From Candidatus Latescibacterota bacterium (lineage in GTDB: Bacteria > Krumholzibacteriota > Krumholzibacteriia > Krumholzibacteriales > WJIX01), in contig JAUXHZ010000013.1 in the NCBI GenBank assembly GCA_030621255.1, positions 1 through 10,837 on the forward strand: 10,837 nucleotides of DNA, in the 5' to 3' direction. The translations under genes and the position numbers were made by a program. Numbering within the stretch: the stretch's first letter is position 1; each line of letters opens with the position of its first letter. The notes below the pieces were generated by a model, which did not search any database, was not told the origin of the DNA, and saw only the letters and a list, made by a program, of their open reading frames with translations. Positions 1 to 5,978 of the stretch are shown piece by piece.

Positions 1-68
1 CAACTCTGCTTACATAGATAATCTTCTACTGTAACGATCTGTTCCCGCGTTATCGTTACAGCAGACAT
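1..68 (-). CDS. Start of an unidentified gene, cut by the left edge (22 codons visible)
   Basis: An open frame begins with ATG at 68-66 and stays open to the window edge. A purine-rich GGGGGA lies about five bases upstream and could serve as ribosome site. The visible peptide starts MSAVTITREQ and ends TVEDYLCKQS; the next codon begins TG. Two families came to mind. Uma2-type nucleases often start with a T-V-E-[DE]-Y-L stretch. Some anaerobic ribonucleotide reductases (NrdD) have a similar Y-L-x(3)-[DS]-W segment near the N-terminus. Twenty-two residues cannot decide between these or exclude a chance frame. It lies 61 bases downstream of rpmE on the same strand, so it could be read from the same transcript. 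A 10-bp inverted repeat sits inside the frame. Confidence 0.35.
   Translation of the reverse strand, partial: MSAVTITREQIVTVEDYLCKQS
29..61. repeat. Perfect 10-bp inverted repeat, 13-base loop
   Basis: CTGTAACGAT at 29-38 is matched exactly by ATCGTTACAG at 52-61, leaving a 13-base loop. There is no run of T after either arm, so it does not look like an intrinsic terminator. It lies inside the first codons of the left-edge open frame, where a hairpin could hinder or time translation, or where a dimeric protein could bind. The repeat is seen directly; any role is inference. Confidence 0.55.
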
Positions 69-129
69 AGCGGTCCCCCAACATAGTAACTTGCCTGCAG
101 GGAACAATTAATTGGGAAGGAGATTATAT

Positions 130-360
130 TTATTTCTCTTTTTTGTCCACCTGTGTTTTTTTATAATCACCATATTTACGGTTGAATCTTTCCACCCGTC
201 CCGCCGTATCAATAAACTTTTGCTTACCTGTAAAAAAAGGATGGCACGCTGAACAAATCTCAACATGAATATCTTTCTTTGTAGAACAGGTTTCAATTAC
301 ATTTCCGCAAACACAAGTGATTGTTGTCTTCGTATAATCAGGGTGAATATCTTTTTTCAT
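130..360 (-). CDS. rpmE: Ribosomal protein bL31, zinc-binding type
   Basis: This 76-residue protein is part of the large ribosomal subunit and helps bridge the two subunits. It begins MKKDIHPDY and carries the family core [10 protein letters not shown] followed by a [15 protein letters not shown] tail. Four cysteines in the zinc-ribbon positions (Cys16, Cys18, Cys36, Cys39) mark it as the zinc-containing form rather than the zinc-free paralogue made under zinc starvation. I chose ATG at 360-358 because GGAGAG lies four bases upstream and the protein then starts exactly like its homologues; an in-frame TTG at 372 would absorb the ribosome site. The C-terminal extension TQVDKKEK is a few residues longer than in E. 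coli. It follows rho on the same strand, a neighbourhood seen in many bacteria, with a 158-base gap. Confidence 0.97.
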   Translation of the reverse strand: MKKDIHPDYTKTTITCVCGNVIETCSTKKDIHVEICSACHPFFTGKQKFIDTAGRVERFNRKYGDYKKTQVDKKEK

Positions 361-518
361 TCTTCTCTCCAAATATTCTGATACAAACTCCTATTGTCAA
401 CACTTTCAATCTAATGAGACTTTGTCCTGGACACAAACAAAAATTGCATTTTTCTTCTTTTTTTTTCGCCCTCAACACTCAGATAGCACTCAAGTGTAAC
501 GTCCGCATGCCAAAATCT

Positions 519-1766
519 TTATGTGTTCATAGATTTAAGGAATCCGGAATTGCTTTTTGTTTTCTTCATTTTCTCAAGAAGAAATTCCATAGCTTCAACA
601 CAAGTTTTGTCACTCAGGAATTTTCTTAATATATAAACTTTGCTTATGACCTGCTCTGAAAGAAGCAATTCTTCTTTCCTGGTTCCTGAACGGAAAATAT
701 CAATTGCCGGCCAGATTCTCTTGTCGGCCAGTCTTCTATCAAGTTGTATTTCAAGGTTTCCGGTACCTTTGAACTCTTCAAAAATTACTTCGTCCATCCT
801 GCTTCCTGTTTCAATAAGCGCTGTGGCAATAATTGTTAAGCTGCCCTGTTCTTCAGTATTTCTTGCCGCTCCAAAGAAACGTTTTGGTCTCTGAAGAGCA
901 TTGGAATCAACACCGCCGGACAATATCTTTCCCGAGTGTGGAACAACAGTATTATGCGCTCTCGCCAGCCTGGTAATACTATCAAGTAAAATCACAACAT
1001 CTTTGCCATGTTCAACGAGACATTTGGATTTCTGAATAACCATATCGGCAACATGAACATGCCTGTCTGCAGGTTCATCGAAGGTTGAACTGACAACTTC
1101 ACCAACAACATTTCTTTTCATATCGGTTACTTCTTCAGGCCGTTCATCGATTAAAAGAACGATTAAAGTAATTTCCGGGTGATTTGCCGTTATCGCGTGC
1201 GCGATTTTTTGCAGTAGTACTGTTTTTCCAGTTCTCGGCGGGGCGACGATCAGTGCGCGCTGTCCTTTTCCGATAGGCGTAAGCAGATTCATAAGACGGG
1301 CGGACAGATCCTTCGGATCATATTCAAGATCAATCATTTCCTCAGGGTAAAGGGGCGTTAAATTATCGAAAAGCGTTTTTTTCTTGTTTTGCTTGGGATC
1401 CTCTCCATTTACAGCTTCCACTCTCAATAAAGCAAAATATCTCTCTGAATCTTTTGGCGGCCTGACCTGACCATAAACGGTGTCCCCGGTACGAAGTGAA
1501 AACTTTTTTATCTGAGAGGGTGAAACATATATATCATCAGGCCCGGGAAGATAATTGTAGGAAGGGGATCTTAGAAATCCATATTTTTCAGGTAAAACCT
1601 GGAGTACGCCTTCGTTAAAAATATGCCCGTTTTGTTTTGCCTGAGCCGCAAGAATTTTGAACATTATTTCCTGTCTTCGAAGACTGCTCGCTTCAGTTAT
1701 TTCCAGGTCCTCAGCGATTTTCATTAATTCTTCAATTTTCTTGCTCTTAAGTTCTACAATGTTCAT
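519..1766 (-). CDS. rho: Transcription termination factor Rho
   Basis: Rho is a hexameric RNA-dependent ATPase that binds C-rich nascent RNA and pulls it out of RNA polymerase. This copy has 415 residues, close to the 419 of E. coli, and aligns along its whole length without insertion. Residues 1-45 form the N-terminal helical domain. The cold-shock-like RNA-binding domain follows, with [20 protein letters not shown] at 62-81. The ATPase core has Walker A APPRTGKT (175-182, Lys181) and Walker B VVILLDS (257-263, Asp262). The Q-loop lies at about 278-290 ([13 protein letters not shown]), and the arginine region at 344-366 ends RSGTRKEEL. All catalytic and RNA-contacting segments look intact, so it should be active. 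The start ATG at 1766 has AGGGG nine bases upstream. Its long leader (see separate entries) suggests autogenous control, as known for E. coli rho. Confidence 0.98.
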   Translation of the reverse strand: MNIVELKSKKIEELMKIAEDLEITEASSLRRQEIMFKILAAQAKQNGHIFNEGVLQVLPEKYGFLRSPSYNYLPGPDDIYVSPSQIKKFSLRTGDTVYGQVRPPKDSERYFALLRVEAVNGEDPKQNKKKTLFDNLTPLYPEEMIDLEYDPKDLSARLMNLLTPIGKGQRALIVAPPRTGKTVLLQKIAHAITANHPEITLIVLLIDERPEEVTDMKRNVVGEVVSSTFDEPADRHVHVADMVIQKSKCLVEHGKDVVILLDSITRLARAHNTVVPHSGKILSGGVDSNALQRPKRFFGAARNTEEQGSLTIIATALIETGSRMDEVIFEEFKGTGNLEIQLDRRLADKRIWPAIDIFRSGTRKEELLLSEQVISKVYILRKFLSDKTCVEAMEFLLEKMKKTKSNSGFLKSMNT

Positions 1767-1771
1767 CAGTT

Positions 1772-1846
1772 CTAGCCCCTTTTGCCTTGATTATACTTTT
1801 TGGCAATTTCATTTGAGAAAGTAAATTCTTTTTTCCTATCGAGCAT
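1772..1846 (-). CDS. Candidate 24-residue leader peptide upstream of rho
   Basis: ATG at 1846-1844 opens a frame that ends with TAG at 1774-1772, only five bases before the rho start. The peptide begins [10 protein letters not shown] and is rich in Lys and Arg. An in-frame TGA lies two codons upstream, so no longer version exists. GAGGG touches the ATG directly, which is too close for a good ribosome site and lowers confidence. The AGGGG used for rho lies inside the last codons, so ribosomes finishing here could couple translation to rho or shield that site. E. coli also has a short frame in its rho leader, but I see no basis for sequence homology. It may be a chance frame. Confidence 0.25.
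   Translation of the reverse strand: MLDRKKEFTFSNEIAKKYNQGKRG
1790..1819 (-). promoter_or_regulatory. Proximal rho promoter candidate
   Basis: On the minus strand a perfect TATAAT (plus-strand 1790-1795) follows TTCTCA (1814-1819) by 18 bases. The -10 box is ideal, the -35 box matches four of six positions. Transcription would start near 1783 and leave a leader of about 17 bases that still carries the AAAAGGGG ribosome site of rho. It overlaps the small leader frame, so both may not be real. Confidence 0.35.
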
Positions 1847-2066
1847 CCCTCAGCAATTATCTGTGCAGAACGAACTTCCACTGCAAGCCAGACAGCTTGA
1901 ATTCAAAAAGCATTTAGTAAAAACGAACTGTCAGATGGAATCTCTTTTTTCTCGGCAGAAAATACTTCTACTTTAACCTTTTTCCATTTAGATGAATTCC
2001 ATCATTTCCACTATTACCTGAAGGAGAACCAAAAACGGCAATGAAATGATTTTCTAAACTATATAA

Positions 2067-2095
2067 ATAGTACCCTAGCCCCTTCTCAATGTCAA
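2067..2095 (-). promoter_or_regulatory. Distal sigma70-type promoter for rho
   Basis: Reading the minus strand, a perfect -35 TTGACA (plus-strand 2090-2095) is followed after exactly 17 bases by TACTAT (2067-2072). This is the best-matching promoter in the window. The start point would lie near 2060, giving a leader of about 290 bases before rho. It sits 150-180 bases downstream of the TPR lipoprotein stop, so rho (and probably rpmE) can be transcribed independently of the upstream genes. Confidence 0.65.
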
Positions 2096-2109
2096 GAAAA
2101 ATTGGGGGT

Positions 2110-2128
2110 AATGATCCTAGTGATCATT
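2110..2128. repeat. Palindrome just upstream of the rho promoter
   Basis: AATGATC (2110-2116) and GATCATT (2122-2128) form a perfect 7-7 inverted repeat around five bases (CTAGT). It lies about 15 bases upstream of the -35 box of the distal rho promoter, where an activator or repressor dimer could bind. On the plus strand a short T run follows (2127-2132), so it could also act as a weak terminator in that direction, but no plus-strand gene precedes it. The stem is AT-rich, which makes an operator at least as likely. Confidence 0.4.
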
Positions 2129-2246
2129 TTTTATCGCCACCATATAGCCCTGATCAACATACTCTGCTACACCACAACATCTATTGAAGCAATTCAATTT
2201 GTTGCGTTATTCGAACAGGAATAATCACACAATTTAAGAACTTCTG

Positions 2247-3305
2247 TCACTCTGGATTTTGAGCTTCAAGGTACTTTTTGTATGCTTCTTCCGCTTTTAT
2301 CTTAAATCCCTTTTTCTTATAAGCCTCACCGAGAACCTGCCAGCCATAGGGATCTTCCGGTGCTATCTTTTCTGTATACATTGTCCCAAATCTTATAGCA
2401 TCGTCAATTAATTCCGCCTGATAGTAGGTTAAAAGGAGACTGTAGGCTGTCATTTTATCGCTTGGTTCTATGAGGTGAGCCTGCTCATAAGCCACAATTG
2501 CCTTGTGATACATTTTCTGTTTACGATAAACAACGCCGAGATTATAATGAACAGCAAAATTCTCTTCGCCGCTTATACTGTATCCTTTGACGGCAATTTC
2601 ATAAAATTTCGCGGCATTTGCCCATTCTTCTTTTTCCTGAAAATCGTCTCCTGTATTCTCAATGCTTTTAGTCTGTGTTGGATCCTCTTCAATAAGATCT
2701 TCAAAACTTTTTACGGCCTGGTCTATATTGCCTCCAAAGGCCTCGACTCTACCAATAATAGAAAGTGCATTTACATAATCTTCATGCTCTTTATCCAACC
2801 GAAGAAGTAGCGAATCAGCAGATTCATAAGTTCTTTCCAAATAAAGGGAATCTTCATCCGAGAGAACAAAGGAAATTCTCACGAGCCTTAACCAGCTTTT
2901 TAGCCTTCTTGGATCAGCTTTGGTCGCCATTTCAAATTCGTTGGCGGCGCCCTTCAGATTATCAAGCTGATGCTCATTCAACCCGTTATTGTAATGTCCC
3001 GCCCAATTAGATTTTATATTTATCTCCACCAAATCTTTTCTGCCAGGATCAAACTCGGCTGATTTCATAAAATTCTCATAAGCCAGCCTCATGCTGTCCT
3101 TTTTACTATAAGAATACCCCAGCTGATAATAAGCCTCTGCGTCCTGGGGGTTCTTTGCCAGGCCGAGTTTGGCATTCTCAATCGCTTTGTCGTAACTCCC
3201 CGTCTGATTGTGAAGCATGGCGCTTGTTGTCTCCACACTTTTACACCCGCAAATTCCTGTAACCATGAAAACAATGGCAATGCCGACTAATACATATTTT
3301 CTCAT
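2247..3305 (-). CDS. TPR-repeat lipoprotein, function unknown
   Basis: A 352-residue exported protein made mostly of tetratricopeptide repeats, which act as scaffolds for protein-protein contacts. Residues 1-20 form a signal peptide (MRKYVLVGIAIVFMV) ending in the lipobox I-C-G-C, with Cys21 as the probable lipidated residue. Lys at +2 would not retain it in the inner membrane under the E. coli rule. Helical repeats with TPR spacing are visible at roughly 36-90, 108-135, 180-247, 253-285 and 287-349; examples are EAYYQLGYSYSKKD and YGWQVLGEAYKKKG. I chose ATG at 3305; a TTG immediately upstream (3308) is also possible, because AAAGGAGG at 3316-3323 is spaced seven bases from TTG and ten from ATG. 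It is flanked by intergenic regions on both sides and looks monocistronic. Similar proteins serve in outer-membrane assembly, secretion or gliding complexes, but nothing here selects one of these. Confidence 0.9.
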   Translation of the reverse strand: MRKYVLVGIAIVFMVTGICGCKSVETTSAMLHNQTGSYDKAIENAKLGLAKNPQDAEAYYQLGYSYSKKDSMRLAYENFMKSAEFDPGRKDLVEINIKSNWAGHYNNGLNEHQLDNLKGAANEFEMATKADPRRLKSWLRLVRISFVLSDEDSLYLERTYESADSLLLRLDKEHEDYVNALSIIGRVEAFGGNIDQAVKSFEDLIEEDPTQTKSIENTGDDFQEKEEWANAAKFYEIAVKGYSISGEENFAVHYNLGVVYRKQKMYHKAIVAYEQAHLIEPSDKMTAYSLLLTYYQAELIDDAIRFGTMYTEKIAPEDPYGWQVLGEAYKKKGFKIKAEEAYKKYLEAQNPE

Positions 3306-3471
3306 CAAAACGAATCCTCCTTTAGCTCCAGATCAATTAATGAAATTACTCTCACGTAACAATCCACCGCTGTCATCATCCCTAAAAAACAAAGGTGGTT
3401 TCCTGGAAAATCCTGCTTCAACAAATCATTCCAATTTTAAAATGGAAATCTTAAAACTCTCGGTTATCGTT

Positions 3472-3500
3472 AAATTAGCAAGCCACCTTCACCCTGTCAA
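3472..3500 (-). promoter_or_regulatory. Promoter candidate for the TPR lipoprotein gene
   Basis: On the minus strand a perfect -35 TTGACA (plus-strand 3495-3500) is followed after 17 bases by TAATTT (3472-3477), a weak -10 with three matches. Transcription would start near 3465 and give a leader of about 160 bases. The perfect -35, and the placement in the gap after priA, support it; the poor -10 box weakens it. The rest of the 240-base gap (3309-3548) shows no gene and no clear intrinsic terminator for the priA operon. Confidence 0.4.
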
Positions 3501-3548
3501 GTCCCAATCCCGGCTTACCTCATTAACACGAGGAAGCTTCCAGCCCCC

Positions 3549-5552
3549 CTAGAAAAAAGTTGCCGGATCAATATCCCATCGAATCTCTGTCTTTTTGAAA
3601 TTTGACACACACTTCCCGGCCGTGTCTATCAAAACTTTCTTCGATTCCGAATCGAATATACCCTTTACCAAAATCTGAAATCTATATTTGCCTCTTAACT
3701 TCCCAATCCGTGCCGGCGTAGGGCCAAGAAAAGCAAAATCCCTATTCAAGTTGAGCCCGTTAAGTATTTCATAAACCCTGTCAGCGGCGTTTCTCGAGTT
3801 GTTCTCCGAATCTGAAGTCACAGTAAATAAAATCAGTTCCCTTTCCGGAGGGTAATTCAGTTCGCTTCTCAAGGCCAACTCAGTTTCGGCAAAACCGTCA
3901 TAATTATGCTTTATGAGATGTTTGAAAATATAATGATCAGGGGCATAAGTCTGAACCAGCACTTTTCCCCCCTTCTCCCCCCTTCCCGTCCTCCCCGCGG
4001 CTTGTGACAATAGTTGAAATGTCCTTTCCGCGGCCATAAAATCCGGAAAGTTAAGCCCGGAGTCAGCAGAAAGAATGCCCACAGCTGTAACATTCGGATA
4101 ATGATGACCCTTTGCAACCATCTGTGTTCCCAACAACACATCGGCATCCCCCCTGGCGAATCTTTCCAGTATTTCGCTGTGCCCGTCGCGTTTCGAGGTT
4201 GTATCGAAATCCATTCTGGCAATCCTGATACCCGGCATAAGATTTAACAACTCCATCTCCACACGCTGAGTACCCACTCCAGCGTGAAACACTTTATAAG
4301 ACCCGCAAACTGGACATTTCTCAGGATAATTATGCCTATACCCGCAATAATGGCATATCAATCCGGCGCCTCGGGTGTGATATGTCAATGAAATTGAACA
4401 GTTCGGACAACTGTCTATCCATCCACAATTTCGGCATTGAACAAAATTCGCATGTCCCCGCCTGTTAAGCAAAAGAATAGACTGTTCGCCTGCTTTAAGG
4501 CCCTCATCCAAAATATCCAGAAGCTTGTCGGAGAAAAGTTGTTTGCACCCGCGCATATCCACGATTTCGACCGGCGGCATCTTGTACCCACCCGGCCTTG
4601 TCTGCAATTGGAAGTAATAATCCCCGCGACTTCTGAATTTAGAATACCTTGAAAGAGAAGGAGTGGCTGATCCCATTAGCAGGACCGCATTCTCACTGCG
4701 TGCCCTGAAAAGCGCAACATCGACAGCATTGTAATGCGGTTTTTCCTGTTGTTTATAAGAGGAATCCTGTTCTTCGTCTACAATAAATATCCCCAGCTCT
4801 TTCATCGGCACAAATACTGCCGACCGGGGGCCAATTACAACATCCAGCTCCCCCGAGGAAGCCTTTTTCCATATTGTGTGCCTTTGAGCACCTGTCAATC
4901 TACTATGAAGTACAGCCACTCTATCCCCGAAACGCCGCTTGAATCGAACTGTAATCTGAGGAATTAAGGCAATTTCCGGAATTAATACTATTGCTCTTTT
5001 TCCGGATTTTATTGCTTCTTTTATGCACCGCATATACACTTCAGTTTTGCCGCTCCCCGTAACCCCATGCAGCATTACGCTTATATGTTTCCGGGCATTT
5101 ATTGCTTCAGTTACAACTATGAATACTTTTTCCTGCTCCGCATTCAGTTTTGGCGATCTTATTTCATGTGGGAAACTTTTTTCTGAAATTTCACCGGGAC
5201 AGACACGCTGCTTCCCGGCAATTCCCGCGGGTAGCATTATCTTCAGAATTTCGCCCAGGGGATAAAAATAATAATCGGCCATCCAGCCCGCCAAATCGAG
5301 GAGTTCTTTATTTATTAAAGGAGTTTTGTCGATTAAATCGGAAAGTTCGCGTATCCTAAAATTCCCTTTAGGTTTACGGCAGAACGAAAGAATATAGCCC
5401 GTAACATGTCTTTTGCCGAATTTTACTTTAACCCTGCAACCCGGCACAATGCTTTTTACCATATCGGGTGGAACTCTGTATGTAAAAAATCTTTTGACAG
5501 GGACCGGCAAAACTACATCGACATATTTTATTTTATTAATTTTGGCTTCCAT
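3549..5552 (-). CDS. priA: Primosomal replication-restart helicase PriA
   Basis: PriA recognises abandoned replication forks, unwinds the lagging arm 3' to 5' and loads the replicative helicase. With ATG at 5552 the protein has 667 residues. The N-terminal 3'-DNA-end-binding domain (YVDVVLPVPVKRFFTYRVP) occupies about 1-95. Walker A GVTGSGKT is at 163-170 (Lys169) and motif II reads DEEQDSSYKQ from 259. A zinc-binding insertion holds eight cysteines as CRNC, CPNC, CHYC and CPVC at 373-416. Helicase motifs V (GTQMVAKGHHYPNV) and VI (QAAGRTGRG) follow, then the C-terminal domain. The family usually has DEEH in motif II; here His is replaced by Gln262. An in-frame TTG at 5591 would add 13 residues, but the ATG matches the usual PriA start better; neither has a strong ribosome site. 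It follows the receiver gene by 48 bases and probably shares its transcript. Confidence 0.97.
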   Translation of the reverse strand: MEAKINKIKYVDVVLPVPVKRFFTYRVPPDMVKSIVPGCRVKVKFGKRHVTGYILSFCRKPKGNFRIRELSDLIDKTPLINKELLDLAGWMADYYFYPLGEILKIMLPAGIAGKQRVCPGEISEKSFPHEIRSPKLNAEQEKVFIVVTEAINARKHISVMLHGVTGSGKTEVYMRCIKEAIKSGKRAIVLIPEIALIPQITVRFKRRFGDRVAVLHSRLTGAQRHTIWKKASSGELDVVIGPRSAVFVPMKELGIFIVDEEQDSSYKQQEKPHYNAVDVALFRARSENAVLLMGSATPSLSRYSKFRSRGDYYFQLQTRPGGYKMPPVEIVDMRGCKQLFSDKLLDILDEGLKAGEQSILLLNRRGHANFVQCRNCGWIDSCPNCSISLTYHTRGAGLICHYCGYRHNYPEKCPVCGSYKVFHAGVGTQRVEMELLNLMPGIRIARMDFDTTSKRDGHSEILERFARGDADVLLGTQMVAKGHHYPNVTAVGILSADSGLNFPDFMAAERTFQLLSQAAGRTGRGEKGGKVLVQTYAPDHYIFKHLIKHNYDGFAETELALRSELNYPPERELILFTVTSDSENNSRNAADRVYEILNGLNLNRDFAFLGPTPARIGKLRGKYRFQILVKGIFDSESKKVLIDTAGKCVSNFKKTEIRWDIDPATFF

Positions 5553-5600
5553 GGTAGCCAAAATTATATTAGCAAAGCATCCGGCAGGCAATCCTAAATA

Positions 5601-5978
5601 TTATTTTCTGCTGAAAAGGTGCTCATTTATTTTATCTATAAGCTTACTTGGACTGAAAGGCTTCACAATGTAATCAGAAGCTCCAACTTCAAACCCAAGC
5701 CTTTTATCTATTTCCCTACCCTTTGCCGTCAACAAAATAACAGGTATTTTTTTCGTTAAGGGATTTCTTTTAAGTACGCGGCACACCTCATACCCGTCAA
5801 CTTTGGGCATCATTATATCAAGTATTATTAGATTCGGCTGTTCCTTTCGGGCTTTCTTTATAGCCTCTTCGCCATTTGAAGCAGTTATAACCTCATATCC
5901 CTCCGCCTCAATACTGAATTCCAATATCTGGATGATATTTTCTTCATCATCTACAACAAGAACTTTTCTCTCATTCAT
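5601..5978 (-). CDS. Stand-alone CheY-like response regulator receiver
   Basis: A 125-residue single receiver domain that takes a phosphoryl group from a histidine kinase and passes the signal by protein contact or phosphorelay. The acidic pair Asp10-Asp11 (VVDDEEN), the phosphorylation site Asp54 (LIILDIMMP), the switch Thr84 (VILLTAKG) and Lys106 in VKPF are all present. The chain ends after the last receiver helix, so there is no DNA-binding or enzymatic output. Its ATG overlaps the TGA of the upstream kinase gene (ATGA), and GGAGG lies seven bases upstream inside the kinase gene's last codons. This points to translational coupling and to that kinase as its partner. Likely targets are a phosphotransferase, another kinase or the HD-GYP domains encoded next door; the sequence does not say which. 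Confidence 0.97.
   Translation of the reverse strand: MNERKVLVVDDEENIIQILEFSIEAEGYEVITASNGEEAIKKARKEQPNLIILDIMMPKVDGYEVCRVLKRNPLTKKIPVILLTAKGREIDKRLGFEVGASDYIVKPFSPSKLIDKINEHLFSRK

Larger units (their letters stand above)
1767..2246. other. 480-base intergenic region upstream of rho
   Basis: No conventional gene fits between the lipoprotein stop at 2247 and the rho start at 1766. On the minus strand it contains a strong promoter candidate (2067-2095), a leader of about 290 bases, a 24-codon open frame directly before rho, and a second promoter candidate (1790-1819). Small hairpins are visible: a 5-bp stem CAAGC/GCTTG with six-base loop at 1884-1899, and a 10-bp palindrome TTGAATTCAA at 1897-1906. 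A 6-bp stem ATTGAA/TTCAAT with a GCAA loop on the plus strand lies at 2183-2198. I see no clear intrinsic terminator for the lipoprotein gene. Long leaders upstream of rho are known to serve Rho's own feedback control; that this one does so is inference. Confidence 0.7.

Noticed and set aside
372..400. Promoter-like TTGACA (395-400) with AATATT (372-377), 17-base spacer, before rpmE on the minus strand
   Set aside because: The start point would fall inside the rpmE ribosome site, leaving a leader too short to use it. rpmE is more likely read from the rho transcript.
439..453. AAAAAT/ATTTTT hairpin next to a long T run, possible terminator between rho and rpmE
   Set aside because: The stem has only A-T pairs with a three-base loop, and the T run on the plus strand follows no plus-strand gene. 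On the minus strand no separate T run follows the stem.
3463..3472. 10-base match GTTATCGTTA shared with 49-58
   Set aside because: Many 10-base matches are expected by chance in a window this size, and the flanks do not agree.
3532..3541. GGAAGCTTCC palindrome just after the priA stop, possible terminator
   Set aside because: The palindrome has no loop, the stem would be only about three pairs, and no T run follows on the minus strand.
5553..5591. Thirteen-residue N-terminal extension of PriA from a TTG at 5591
   Set aside because: AGGA abuts the TTG with no spacing, and the ATG at 5552 gives the usual PriA N-terminus.
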